The position numbers and the translations under genes were made by a program. A DNA stretch of 39,249 nucleotides from NCBI GenBank assembly GCA_015494295.1, contig WGBO01000042.1, forward strand, positions 1-39,249, written 5' to 3'. The stretch comes from Gammaproteobacteria bacterium (lineage in GTDB: Bacteria; Pseudomonadota; Gammaproteobacteria; DSM-19610). Under the pieces are notes generated by a model. That model had not been told where the DNA came from, did no database searches, and saw only the letters and a list, made by a program, of their open reading frames with translations. Position 1 is the stretch's first letter. Every line of letters begins with the position of its first letter. Of the stretch, positions 10,807-19,391 are shown piece after piece.

Positions 10807-10824
10807 TTGCAAAAACTGTTCCCC
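10807..10824 (-). promoter_or_regulatory. Candidate sigma-54 (RpoN) promoter of the PEP-CTERM gene
   Basis: Read on the minus strand, GGGAACAGTTTTTGCA matches the -24/-12 consensus TGGCAC-N5-TTGCA closely. GG at 10822-10821 and GC at 10810-10809 are separated by exactly 10 bases, with a perfect TTGCA. The predicted transcription start, about 12 bases on, leaves a leader of roughly 29 bases that contains the GGAGGAG ribosome binding site. Several PEP-CTERM genes are known to be RpoN-dependent through the PrsK/PrsR system, which supports the call. Confidence 0.65.
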
Positions 10825-11018
10825 GCCCGCACCCACTAACAAGATATTGATTTAAAACTGGATTTCTGGATCACCGCAAATCTTTGTAAATATTCCGTAA
10901 AGCAGCCCGACATATACATAAAGCTATCAACTCTGCATTAAGTCTTATCAATCAATATGTTAACAAGCCCTGACACACACCCCCCGATTTGTCAGTTTTT
11001 CCGACAACCGACCACCCT

Positions 11019-11423
11019 TCACGCCTGGCTCACGAACCCCTTCAGCACCATATCGGTAAAACTGACGATGCCCACCACCACGCCGCAATCGACCACCGGC
11101 GCCCGGGACAGGCCAAACCGCTCGAACATGCGGGCGCAATAGCGGATATCCATTTCCGGTCTCACCGCCACCACGGGCTTGGACATGATTTCGTAGACAT
11201 TGACCCGCTCCGGGGAACGGTCCCGCGCCAGCACCTGCTTGGCAATATCGGACAGCAGCACCATTCCGTATTCGTCGTCCTCGTGCCGCTTGTCCACGAT
11301 CAGGCACTTGGTCTCCACGTGCCGCATCGCCAACAGGGCATCGTGGACCGTGACCTTGCCGTCGATCAGATCGAACTTCGCCTTCATCACATCGCGCACG
11401 CGGACGATCTCGCGCTCACTCAT
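11019..11423 (-). CDS. CBS-domain pair protein
   Basis: A 134-residue cytosolic protein made of two CBS motifs (about 8-70 and 75-134), which together form a Bateman module that binds adenosyl ligands in many proteins. Recognisable blocks are VRDVMKAKFDLIDGKVTVHDALLAM, CLIVDK, GMVLLSDIAKQVL, then VYEIMSKPVVAVRPEMDIRY and APVVD...VGIVSFTDMVLKG. Its ATG overlaps the stop of the PII-like gene by 4 bases (ATGA). It is last in the DUF2970-DUF1538-DUF1538-PII operon, so it probably adds a nucleotide input to the transporter. No effector domain is attached. Confidence 0.9.
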   Translation of the reverse strand: MSEREIVRVRDVMKAKFDLIDGKVTVHDALLAMRHVETKCLIVDKRHEDDEYGMVLLSDIAKQVLARDRSPERVNVYEIMSKPVVAVRPEMDIRYCARMFERFGLSRAPVVDCGVVVGIVSFTDMVLKGFVSQA

Positions 11424-11770
11424 AACTCGTCCTCCACTCGGTTGACCAGTTCCATTACCTGGTGTTTTACGCCCACGGCGTCCTCGACATCGATCTGGAA
11501 GGCGATGCCGGTACCCGGCGAGTCGTCGAAACGGCCCACCTCGCAGACGGTTTCCAGTATCTGCCTGCTGAGGTGTTCCTCGACCAGGAACAGCAACACA
11601 TCGCGTTGCGTTTCCAGCGACAGACCAAGAAATGTCTTGCTCTTGACCACGCCCTCGCCGCGCGCATTGCTGATGACGGTGGCGCCGGTGGCTCCCGCGC
11701 CGCGCGCGGCATCCATCACCTTGTCGGTTCGGGTGTCTTCCACAAAAGCGATAATCAGTTTGAAATGCAT
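11420..11770 (-). CDS. PII-like signalling protein
   Basis: A 116-residue protein with the PII fold order: strand KLIIAFV, helix DKVMDAARGAGATGATV, a strand entering the T-loop position, helix QILETVCEVGRF, then the B-loop-like DDSPGTGIAFQIDVEDAVGV. It differs from GlnB/GlnK. The T-loop region (about residues 38-50) is short and lacks the uridylylated Tyr in its usual context, so it belongs with the PII-like proteins often encoded beside transporters. It starts 7 bases after the second DUF1538 gene and overlaps the CBS gene. Likely a ligand-responsive regulator of those membrane proteins; the ligand is unknown. Confidence 0.85.
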   Translation of the reverse strand: MHFKLIIAFVEDTRTDKVMDAARGAGATGATVISNARGEGVVKSKTFLGLSLETQRDVLLFLVEEHLSRQILETVCEVGRFDDSPGTGIAFQIDVEDAVGVKHQVMELVNRVEDEL

Positions 11771-11777
11771 AAGGCAT

Positions 11778-12557
11778 TCAACTCCCCGGTTGGTTGTGTC
11801 TGGCGCGAAGTTCCGAAAGTTGCGCGTACGCCATCACAGTCATGATCGGAAACAGGCTGGCAAAGGCAATCAGTCCGAATCCGTCGATCAGCACACTACG
11901 GCCCGGCACCGTTTCGGCCAGGCCCAGGCCCAGGGCCGCGACCAGCGGCACCGTTACCGTCGAGGTGGTCACCCCGCCGGAATCGTAGGCCAGTGGCACG
12001 ATGATCCGCGGCGCGAATATCGTCTGAACCACCACAATGATATAACCCACGATGATAAAGTAATGTATGGGCAGTCCGGCGACGATGCGCCAGGCGCCCA
12101 GCGAGATCCCCACCGCCACGCCGAGCGCCACCGCCACCCGCAAACCCCACACCCCGACCGAACCGCCGGAGACCTGGTGCGCCTTGATGGCGACCGCCAT
12201 CAACGAGGGTTCCGCAATGGTAGTCGAAAAACCGATGGCAAAGGCAAACAGGTAGACCCAGTAATAGTCTGCCCAGTGTACGGCGCCGGCGACCTGCCCG
12301 ATGCCATGGAAGATGAAGTCCGGGTCGGTCAGTTGCATGGCCATCACCCGCCCCAGCGGGAACAGGGCGCGTTCCAGCCCCAGAAGGAACAGCGACAGGC
12401 CGATCAGCACGTAGACGAAACCGATCAGGATGCGCCGCATGTGGGCCGGAGGACGCCGGATCACCAGCAACTGAAAAAACCCGATGACGAGCGCGATGGG
12501 AACGACATCGTGCAGGGTGCTGTACAGCGTCTGCATGAAATCCGCGAACAGGCTCAC
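11778..12557 (-). CDS. DUF1538 membrane protein, second half-transporter
   Basis: A 259-residue inner-membrane protein with about six or seven hydrophobic helices. Two motifs are conserved with its neighbour at 12554: [15 protein letters not shown] (about residues 108-122) and [17 protein letters not shown] (about 188-204), followed by a [17 protein letters not shown] segment. Gly-, Ser- and Thr-rich breaks within helices like these are common in ion-transporter cores, so a transport role is likely, but the substrate is unknown. I recognise the family as DUF1538. Its start overlaps the upstream DUF1538 stop by 4 bases. A PII-like gene follows after 7 bases. Confidence 0.88.
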   Translation of the reverse strand: MSLFADFMQTLYSTLHDVVPIALVIGFFQLLVIRRPPAHMRRILIGFVYVLIGLSLFLLGLERALFPLGRVMAMQLTDPDFIFHGIGQVAGAVHWADYYWVYLFAFAIGFSTTIAEPSLMAVAIKAHQVSGGSVGVWGLRVAVALGVAVGISLGAWRIVAGLPIHYFIIVGYIIVVVQTIFAPRIIVPLAYDSGGVTTSTVTVPLVAALGLGLAETVPGRSVLIDGFGLIAFASLFPIMTVMAYAQLSELRARHNQPGS

Positions 12558-13291
12558 TGCACCACCATGCCGTAGATCATGACGAAGAACATCGGCGTCA
12601 GCGACGCCAGCGCAATGAGGCCGAACCCGTCCACCATGGGACTGCGTCCGCGAATCGACGACGCCAGCCCCACGCCCAGCGCGGTCACCAGCGGCACGGT
12701 GATGGTGGACGTGGTGACACCTCCGGAGTCGTAGGCGATGCCGACGATCTCCTCGGGCGCAAAGAAAGTGATGCCCACCACCAGCACGTAACCGCCGGCA
12801 ATCAGCCAGTGCATCGGCCAGCCCTTGAGAATACGGATCACGCCCAGGACGATGGCAAAGCCGACCGAGAACGCCACGGTCAGGCGCAAGCCATCGGCGT
12901 AGGCGCTGCGTGCCTCGGCACTGGCGCCGATAGCGCCGGCCGTGGACGCGACCTCGGCCGCCTCGTCGGCCACCGCGATAAGCGCCGGTTCCGCCACGGT
13001 GGTGCCGAAACCCAGTGAAAACGCAAACAGCAGTAGCCAGAGCAGACTGCCCTTGCGCGCCAGCGCATGCGCCAGCGATTCTCCGATGGGGAACAGGGCC
13101 ATTTCCAGGCCGCTGATAAAAAACGTCAGGCCGAGCACCACCAGCAGAATTCCCACGAGCAGGTTCACCAGGTCCGGGATGGGTTGCTGCAACACCACCA
13201 GTTGGAAAAACATGACGACCAGCACGACCGGCAACAGGTCGCGGGAACTGCCGCTCAGGGCCGCGGCAAAGGCACGCAGGGATTTTCCCAT
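12554..13291 (-). CDS. DUF1538 membrane protein, first half-transporter
   Basis: A 245-residue polytopic membrane protein paralogous to the next gene. [21 protein letters not shown] corresponds to its GFSTTIAEP block, and [17 protein letters not shown] is almost identical. The start at 13291 gives [21 protein letters not shown]; an in-frame extension upstream would run over the DUF2970 gene and is Arg/Ser-rich, so it was not used. Each gene encodes half the size of the roughly 500-residue fused DUF1538 proteins I recall, so the two probably make a heterodimer. Function unproven; regulated ion or small-molecule transport is the inference. Confidence 0.88.
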   Translation of the reverse strand: MGKSLRAFAAALSGSSRDLLPVVLVVMFFQLVVLQQPIPDLVNLLVGILLVVLGLTFFISGLEMALFPIGESLAHALARKGSLLWLLLFAFSLGFGTTVAEPALIAVADEAAEVASTAGAIGASAEARSAYADGLRLTVAFSVGFAIVLGVIRILKGWPMHWLIAGGYVLVVGITFFAPEEIVGIAYDSGGVTTSTITVPLVTALGVGLASSIRGRSPMVDGFGLIALASLTPMFFVMIYGMVVQ

Positions 13292-13304
13292 CGGTGAAGC
13301 GGGA

Positions 13305-13535
13305 TCAGGCGGGCTGAACGGCGCTGACGACCAACTGGACGAGTCCCCATACCGCGAGAATGAACAACAGTGTCGCCAGCGCGCCGACGACGATATAGGT
13401 CGAAATCCTGCCCTGGCGGAAGTCTTCCTGGTGCTTGCGGCTGCTTTGCACCCCGAACATCGAGGCAAACACGCTCGCCACCACGCTCAGCAGCGACTGG
13501 CCCCGTTGTGCTTCCGGTTTTCCCTGTTCCGACAT
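13305..13535 (-). CDS. DUF2970 small membrane protein
   Basis: A 76-residue protein with one C-terminal membrane helix ([23 protein letters not shown], about 48-70). The preceding [26 protein letters not shown] segment is characteristic of DUF2970: an amphipathic helix, then a basic/acidic stretch. First gene of the DUF1538-PII-CBS operon, 13 bases before the first DUF1538 gene. Function unknown; it may be a small accessory subunit of the transporter, though the family also occurs elsewhere. Confidence 0.75.
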   Translation of the reverse strand: MSEQGKPEAQRGQSLLSVVASVFASMFGVQSSRKHQEDFRQGRISTYIVVGALATLLFILAVWGLVQLVVSAVQPA

Positions 13536-13616
13536 GAAAATTCCCCGATCCCCGCCCGGCGACCGGACGGGATAAACGTTAGTTTAGCGAATGCTTTTGA
13601 AATCCGTCACTTAAGT

Positions 13617-13644
13617 TTGACGCAAAGCGGCCGTTAGCTACAAG
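13617..13644 (+). promoter_or_regulatory. Possible promoter for the HD-GYP regulator gene
   Basis: TTGACG at 13617-13622 (five of six -35 bases) and TACAAG at 13639-13644 (four of six -10 bases) have a 16-base spacer, in the divergent gap between the DUF2970 operon and the HD-GYP gene. It would imply a leader of about 130 bases. Motif evidence only. Confidence 0.3.
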
Positions 13645-13784
13645 CGACACCCGAAACAAATTAATTTTAATCCATGATTTCAAGGTGTTAGTCAGGCCGT
13701 TTGGCCCGGTCGCGCGGTTGGCATGGAAGCTCCGCAGTGAAGTTTGTCTGCTGTGATGATTTCTGGAACCATTGGGAGCACAGA

Positions 13785-14849
13785 ATGCCGACGGTCGTGA
13801 TACTCGACGGAGAACCAGCCCGGCGCCAGCAACTGGTCGGTCTGGTTGCGCAAATCGACCCCCGCATCCGTATCGAGAGCTTTGTCGCCCCGGCGGCGGC
13901 CACCACCTGGATGCAATGGCATCCGACCGATCTGGTGATTTCCGACCATCGATTCCACGACGCCGACAGCACCGGCATCATCGCCGGCATCCGTGAAGTC
14001 CCGGGCTACGAGGATCTGCCGATCGTCATGCTCACACCCGTCGACGACCTGGAGTGCCGTCGCCAGGTCCTGAGCGCCGGCGCCACCGATCTGCTCACCA
14101 CGCCGCTGGACGAACTGGAATTCGGCGTGCGCTGCCGCAACCTGCTGACCTGGCGCAACCAACAGAAGATCATCCACCAACGCGCCTGCTGGCTGGAAAA
14201 ACGCGTGTCCGAAGCCACCGGCGAAATTCGCCGGCGCGAACAGGAAACCCTGTTGAGACTCGCCAAGGCCGGCGAATACCGCGACGAAGACACCGGCAAC
14301 CACGTGGTGCGCATGGCCCGCTACGCACGCCTGATCGCCGAGCAGCTCGGCCTGTCGAAAAGCGACTGCGACGCCATCGAACTTGCCGCGCCCATGCACG
14401 ATATCGGCAAGATCGGCATCCCCGACGACATCCTGCGCAAACCCGGGCGCCTGTCCTACGCCGAGTTTGAAATCATGAAACAGCACACGCTGATCGGTTA
14501 CGAGATCCTCAAGGACAGTCCGTCGAAGTATCTGCAGACCGGTGCTGTCATTGCGCTCAGCCACCACGAGAAATTCAACGGCACCGGCTACCCCCACCAG
14601 CTCGGTGGCCAGGAAATCCCGCTGGTCGCCCGCATCGTCAGCGTCGCCGACGCCTACGACGCCCTCACCTCCGTGCGACCCTACAAGGAGGAATGGCCGA
14701 TGAAGAAAGCAACCGACTACATCGAGGCGCAACGCGGCAAATTCTTCGACCCGGAATGCGTGGATGCCTTCATGGCGCGGATAGACAGCGCCGTTCAAAT
14801 CAAGGAAACCCTTGGCGACCAGCCGCGCAAGTCCGGCACGCGCCGTTAA
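13785..14849 (+). CDS. HD-GYP response regulator (c-di-GMP phosphodiesterase)
   Basis: A 354-residue cytosolic protein with an N-terminal receiver domain (about 1-120; likely phospho-acceptor Asp54 in LVISDH) and a C-terminal HD-GYP domain (about 155-345). The phosphodiesterase motifs are intact: HDIGK with His205-Asp206, HH at 260-261 and GTGYP at 266-270. It should hydrolyse c-di-GMP, as RpfG-type proteins do. Oddity: the receiver segment that normally reads TKP is TTP (about 105-107), so the conserved switch lysine is missing and phosphorylation may not activate it normally. No histidine kinase gene is adjacent. The ATG at 13785 is chosen because it begins the receiver first strand (MPTVVILD). 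Confidence 0.92.
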   Translation: MPTVVILDGEPARRQQLVGLVAQIDPRIRIESFVAPAAATTWMQWHPTDLVISDHRFHDADSTGIIAGIREVPGYEDLPIVMLTPVDDLECRRQVLSAGATDLLTTPLDELEFGVRCRNLLTWRNQQKIIHQRACWLEKRVSEATGEIRRREQETLLRLAKAGEYRDEDTGNHVVRMARYARLIAEQLGLSKSDCDAIELAAPMHDIGKIGIPDDILRKPGRLSYAEFEIMKQHTLIGYEILKDSPSKYLQTGAVIALSHHEKFNGTGYPHQLGGQEIPLVARIVSVADAYDALTSVRPYKEEWPMKKATDYIEAQRGKFFDPECVDAFMARIDSAVQIKETLGDQPRKSGTRR

Positions 14850-14898
14850 AAAATCCCGGCCGCCACGGCCATTCCCCTGACCCACGCCACCGCGTAAC

Positions 14899-16173
14899 AT
14901 GCCGCCTGTGCACACGGGACACGTACAACACCGCCGCCGGGCCACAGCGAGGGCACTGCTGTCGGTGCTCGCGCTGCTCCTGTTTTCCCTGGCGGCGAGA
15001 AGTGCGCCGACGATCCTTCTGCCCGCCCACCGCCTGCGGGCCGACGAACTCGCGGTCATCGTCAACGACCGCGACCCGCTGAGCCGACGTATCGCTGACT
15101 ACTACCGGCAAGCGCGCGGCGTACCCGACGCAAACATCATTCATGTCCGCTTTCCGCCCGGCAACATCGCCCTGAGCCCCCACGCCTTCGCGCGGATCTA
15201 CCACGACGTGCAGTCCGCCCTGTCCCCGCGCATCCAGGCGCTCGCACTGACCTGGGCCGAACCCTGGAAGGTCGGCTGCATGTCGATCACCTCGGCCTTT
15301 ACCTTCGGCTTCGACCGCGGCTGGTGTTCGAAAAAACTGTGCGCGAGCACCCGTCATTCACCCTACTACCGCAGTCGCAGCCCGGCGCCATACCGCGATT
15401 TCGGGATCCGCCCCACCATGGCCATCGCGGCCACCGGTTTCGACCAGGCCCGCGCGCTCATCGACCGGGGTGTCGCCTCCGATGGCACACGCCCGCCGGG
15501 CACCGCCTGGCTGGTGAGCACCCGGGACCGTGCGCGCAACGTCCGGGCGTTCGGCTACCCGGCCGTCGCAAACGCCATGCGCGGCTGGATCGACACCCGC
15601 GTGGTCGAAACCGGGGCACTGCGCGGAGCACGCGACATCCTGTTCTACTTTACCGGCCGGGCCCGGGTCGAAGCCCTCGACACACTCGGTTTCCGGCCCG
15701 GAGCCGTTGCGGACCACCTGACCTCGGCGGGCGGACAACTCACCACCAGCAAACAGATGAGCGCACTGCGCTGGCTGGAAGCCGGCGCTACCGGCAGCTA
15801 CGGCGCTGTCGTCGAACCCTGCAACCTCACCGCGAAATTCCCCAACCCCGGCCTGCTGATGGAAGCCTACGGCAGCGGGCGCACTCTCATCGAAGCCTAC
15901 TGGCAGAGCGTGCAACAACCCGGTGAAGGCATCTTTGTCGGCGAACCCCTGGCCGCGCCTTTCGATACTGTCGAAGTCCGCGACGAAGATGACCACATCC
16001 TGCTCGTCACCCGCACACTGTCACCCGGCCACTACAACATATCTGTCTCCGGCAGCCCCGTTGGCCCCTTCCGGCCTCTTCCCGGCGACCTGGAGGTCAA
16101 ATACCACCAGACCGAATTCCAACTTCCCAAAATCCCCGCCCCCTACTACCGCGTCACCCCAACAGCCAACTAA
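14899..16173 (+). CDS. TIGR03790-family exported protein
   Basis: A 424-residue protein with a basic N-terminus and a hydrophobic signal segment (about residues 20-36, ending AARSA). The start of the domain, DELAVIVNDRDPLSRRIADYYRQARGVPDANII, is the hallmark of the TIGR03790 family. Later segments include LTWAEPWKVGCMSITSAF, the ASDGTRPPGTAWLV region, and a closing part with ALRWLEAGATGSYGAVVEPCN and LIEAYWQSV. The function is unknown. As I recall the family's definition, it is restricted to genomes that encode an exosortase, which fits the sorting-signal gene at 10022-10768. It lies 49 bases after the HD-GYP gene, so the two may be cotranscribed. Confidence 0.82.
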   Translation: MPPVHTGHVQHRRRATARALLSVLALLLFSLAARSAPTILLPAHRLRADELAVIVNDRDPLSRRIADYYRQARGVPDANIIHVRFPPGNIALSPHAFARIYHDVQSALSPRIQALALTWAEPWKVGCMSITSAFTFGFDRGWCSKKLCASTRHSPYYRSRSPAPYRDFGIRPTMAIAATGFDQARALIDRGVASDGTRPPGTAWLVSTRDRARNVRAFGYPAVANAMRGWIDTRVVETGALRGARDILFYFTGRARVEALDTLGFRPGAVADHLTSAGGQLTTSKQMSALRWLEAGATGSYGAVVEPCNLTAKFPNPGLLMEAYGSGRTLIEAYWQSVQQPGEGIFVGEPLAAPFDTVEVRDEDDHILLVTRTLSPGHYNISVSGSPVGPFRPLPGDLEVKYHQTEFQLPKIPAPYYRVTPTAN

Positions 16174-16229
16174 AAAAGGCCCCGCGGCAAAAAATGCATC
16201 CGTCCCTTGATGACATCCCTTTCACAGAA

Positions 16230-18026
16230 TCAGCCGTAGAGGCGGCTGTAGAGGCCGTCGGCCTTGAGGAGTTCGCGGTGGGTTCCCTGCTCGGCTATCT
16301 GGCCGTTCTCGAACACGTAGACGTGGTCGGCCTGCTTCACGGCGCTGAGACGGTGGGCGATGATCAAAACAGTGCGGCCGGCCAGGAAAGGCTTGAGGGC
16401 TTCGTGCAGCCGCGCCTCGGTTTCCGTGTCCAGCGCGGAGGTGGCTTCGTCGAAGATGACGACCTGCGGATCGTTGAGCAGCAGACGCGCAATCGCCAGC
16501 CGCTGCCGCTGGCCGCCGGACAGCCGCACACCCTGGCGCCCGAGCTGTGAGTCCAGTTGCTGCGGCATGTCGCGCACCACGTCCTCGAGTTGCGCGAGGC
16601 TCAGGGCTTCCCACAGTTTATCGTCCGGGTAGTCCCGTCCCAGGGTCAGGTTGTTGCGCACCGTGTCATTGAACAGTACCGGGTGCTGCAACACGGTGGC
16701 GACGTGCTCGCGCACCACCGGGAGACCGATCTTCGTCACCGGCATGCCGTCGAAATAGATGCAACCCCGCTGCGGGATGTACAGCCCCAGCAACACCTGC
16801 ACCAGGGTCGACTTGCCGCCGCCGCTGGCGCCGACCAGCGCCACCCGCTGCCCCGCATCGATATTGAGACTGACGCCGTTGAGCACGGGCTCGTCCTCGC
16901 GGTAGGCGAAATGCACGTCCTCGACCTGTACCGAAACACCCCGCTTGCCCTCGAAGGGATTCACTTCGGTCGGATATCCTGGTTCCTCGTGCAGGTCGAG
17001 CAGCTTGTTGATCCGGTCCAGGGCAGCGCGGGCGCCATAGAGGGCGTACTGGATGTTCAGCACCTCCTGCACCGGCCCCATCATGAACCACAGGTAGGCG
17101 AACACCGCCATCATTTCACCGATACTCAGGCCGGAGTAGAGCACCATCAGCATACTGACCGCGCGGAACAGGTCGAAGCCCATCAGGAACACGAAGAAGG
17201 ACAAACGCCCGGCGGCGTCACTCTTCCAGGAGAAGTTCGCCGAATCGTGCTTGATGCGGCGAGCGCGCTCGATCACGCGCTTGAGATAATAGCCTTCGCG
17301 GTTGGCCGCGCGGATCTGCTGGATCGCATCCAGGGTTTCCGTAAGCGCGCCCTGGAACACCTCGAAGGCCTGGTTCTCGCGGCGCTTGAGCTGCTTGACC
17401 CGTTTCCCGAGCACGACGGTGAAATACACCACCACCGGGTTCAGGAACAGGATCAGCAGGGCCAGTTTCCAGTGCATCCACAGCAGCACGCCGGCGGCGC
17501 CGATCAGCGACAGCACCGCAATCAGGAACTTGCTCACCGTCATGCCGATGAACTCGTCCACCGCGTTCAGGTCGGTGACGAAATGCGAGGTGACCTCGCC
17601 GCTGCCCATTGCCTCGTATTCGGCCAGGGAGATCCGCTGCAGACGCAGCAACAGGTCGCGGCGGATACGGTAGGCGACATCCTTGGAAATGAAGCTGAAC
17701 TGCCGGGTCTGCCAGACCGTCAGCATTACGTTGAGAAACCTCAGCGCGATGGTCGCGAACAACACCGCGGATATGTAGACCACCGGCGTGTGCCAGGACT
17801 CGGGGAACAGGCGGTTCATGGTCTGCACCAGCGTCGCCGGCTCCTTGAGCAGCACCTCGTCGACCAGAAGCGGCATCATCAGCGGCAAGGGCACGCTGAC
17901 AAGCACGGCGATAATGGCGATGACGTTCGCCCACACCAGCTCGCGCCGGTGCTCGCGCACGATGCCCATCACCCGCTCCCAGGTATAGTGCCCGCTGCCC
18001 GCCCCCGTGTCGTCCAACTCAGCCAC
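16230..18026 (-). CDS. ABC exporter, fused permease-ATPase (MsbA/LmrA type)
   Basis: A 598-residue half-transporter with a six-helix membrane domain (about 25-320) and a C-terminal nucleotide-binding domain. Walker A GASGGGKS is at 399-406, the signature LSGGQ at 502-506 and Walker B VVIFDEATSALD with Glu527. The His-loop is in IIAHRLSAV. It would act as a homodimer exporting a hydrophobic substrate, which could be a lipid or peptide. Sequence alone does not decide; MsbA proper is usually next to lpxK, which is absent here. Its start overlaps the end of rlmD by 8 bases, indicating one transcript. Confidence 0.93.
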   Translation of the reverse strand: MAELDDTGAGSGHYTWERVMGIVREHRRELVWANVIAIIAVLVSVPLPLMMPLLVDEVLLKEPATLVQTMNRLFPESWHTPVVYISAVLFATIALRFLNVMLTVWQTRQFSFISKDVAYRIRRDLLLRLQRISLAEYEAMGSGEVTSHFVTDLNAVDEFIGMTVSKFLIAVLSLIGAAGVLLWMHWKLALLILFLNPVVVYFTVVLGKRVKQLKRRENQAFEVFQGALTETLDAIQQIRAANREGYYLKRVIERARRIKHDSANFSWKSDAAGRLSFFVFLMGFDLFRAVSMLMVLYSGLSIGEMMAVFAYLWFMMGPVQEVLNIQYALYGARAALDRINKLLDLHEEPGYPTEVNPFEGKRGVSVQVEDVHFAYREDEPVLNGVSLNIDAGQRVALVGASGGGKSTLVQVLLGLYIPQRGCIYFDGMPVTKIGLPVVREHVATVLQHPVLFNDTVRNNLTLGRDYPDDKLWEALSLAQLEDVVRDMPQQLDSQLGRQGVRLSGGQRQRLAIARLLLNDPQVVIFDEATSALDTETEARLHEALKPFLAGRTVLIIAHRLSAVKQADHVYVFENGQIAEQGTHRELLKADGLYSRLYG

Positions 18027-19356
18027 GGTCTTTCTCGAACAGAGCCATCGACTCGACGTGCGCGGTATGCGGAAACATGTCCATCACGCCGGCGGCCACC
18101 AGCCGGTAACCGTGTTCGTTCACCAGCAGGCCGGCATCGCGCGCCAGCGAGCCCGGATGACAGGAGACGTAGACGATCCGCCGGGCACCCAGCGCGGCGA
18201 TATGCGGCATCATTTCCTGCGCGCCGCTGCGCGGGGGGTCGAGCAGGATGCGGTCGTACGACTGCTGCATCCAGGCCTGCCCCCGCGGATCCTGGGTCAG
18301 GTCCACTGCGTGATATTCGACATTGTCGATGCCGTTACGCACCGCGTTGTCCCGTGCGCGCCGCACCAGCCCGGCATCACCCTCGACACCGGTAACCCGC
18401 GCCGCCCGCCGCGCCACCGGCAGGGTGAAGTTCCCCAGGCCGCAAAACAGGTCGAGCACCCGGCTGTCGTCGCGCAGGTCCAGCAGTTCCAGTGCCTGGC
18501 GGATCATGGCCCGGTTGATGTCCGCATTCACCTGTGTGAAGTCGGTGGGCAGAAAGCGCATGTCGATATCGTGATCGTGCAGCCGGTAGTAGAGCTCCGG
18601 GTCGCCCGGCCACAGGGGCGTGACGGTATCCGGACCGCCTGGCTGCAGCCACAGGTGCAGGCCGGTACGCCGCGCGTACTCCGTCAGCGTTTCGGTGTCG
18701 CGCGCGGACAAGGGATCCAGATTGCGGAACACCAGCGCCGTTGCCTCCTCGCCAACCGCAACCTCGATCTGCGCAATCCGCTCACGGGCATCCATGTCCT
18801 GGATCATCTGCGCAAGTTCATCCAGACGCTCACCCACGGAGGGATGCAATACCTCGCAACGCCGGATGTCGGCCAGGAACGGCTTGCGCTTCTCGCGGAA
18901 ACCGACCAGTACGCGCCCTTTCTTGCGCACGTGCTTGACACCCAGCCGCGCCTTGTTGCGATAACCCCACACCGGGCCGGTCAGCGGTTCGAGGATGCGC
19001 TGCGCCGCAACCTTGCCGATCCGTTCGAGGTTGTCGACGAGTGTCTGTTGCTTGGCCAGAATCTGCGCCTCTGGCGCCTGGTGCTGGAGACTGCACCCCC
19101 CGCAGATATCGGCGTGTGCACAGGCCGGCTCGACGCGCTGCTCCGAGGCCTCGAACAGCTCACACAGTTTCCCCTCGTCGTGCCTGCGCGCCCGCGCCGT
19201 GTAGAGAAAACTCAGTTCCTCGCCCGGCAGGGCACCGTCGATAAACACGGCCTTGCCATCGACGTGCGCCACGCCCCGCCCGTCGTGCGTCATCGACTCC
19301 ACGCGGACACGAACCGGGAAATTGGGGAGCTTCGCCTTTCTGCGACGTCTGTTCAT
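18019..19356 (-). CDS. rlmD: 23S rRNA (uracil-1939-C5)-methyltransferase RlmD
   Basis: A 445-residue SAM-dependent enzyme that makes m5U1939 in 23S rRNA. An N-terminal TRAM domain (about 13-70) is followed by the iron-sulfur cysteines Cys79, Cys85, Cys88 and Cys167, equivalent to those binding the [4Fe-4S] cluster in E. coli RlmD. The methyltransferase domain has SAM motif LDLFCGLGNFTLP and the LLDPPRSGA and YVSCHPGSLARD motifs, the latter holding the catalytic cysteine. Length is nearly the same as E. coli RlmD (433). The N-terminus MNRRRRKAKLPNFPV is basic, as expected for an RNA-binding protein. Confidence 0.96.
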   Translation of the reverse strand: MNRRRRKAKLPNFPVRVRVESMTHDGRGVAHVDGKAVFIDGALPGEELSFLYTARARRHDEGKLCELFEASEQRVEPACAHADICGGCSLQHQAPEAQILAKQQTLVDNLERIGKVAAQRILEPLTGPVWGYRNKARLGVKHVRKKGRVLVGFREKRKPFLADIRRCEVLHPSVGERLDELAQMIQDMDARERIAQIEVAVGEEATALVFRNLDPLSARDTETLTEYARRTGLHLWLQPGGPDTVTPLWPGDPELYYRLHDHDIDMRFLPTDFTQVNADINRAMIRQALELLDLRDDSRVLDLFCGLGNFTLPVARRAARVTGVEGDAGLVRRARDNAVRNGIDNVEYHAVDLTQDPRGQAWMQQSYDRILLDPPRSGAQEMMPHIAALGARRIVYVSCHPGSLARDAGLLVNEHGYRLVAAGVMDMFPHTAHVESMALFEKDRG

Positions 19357-19391
19357 CGGCTTGTATTCTTCCAGGGTGCGGCGCCGGGCGG

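Noticed and set aside
10985..11018. Weak dyad TTGTC/GACAA after the CBS gene, considered as a terminator
   Set aside because: Short stem, long loop and no T-run in the direction of the operon. It may be chance in this AT-richer gap.
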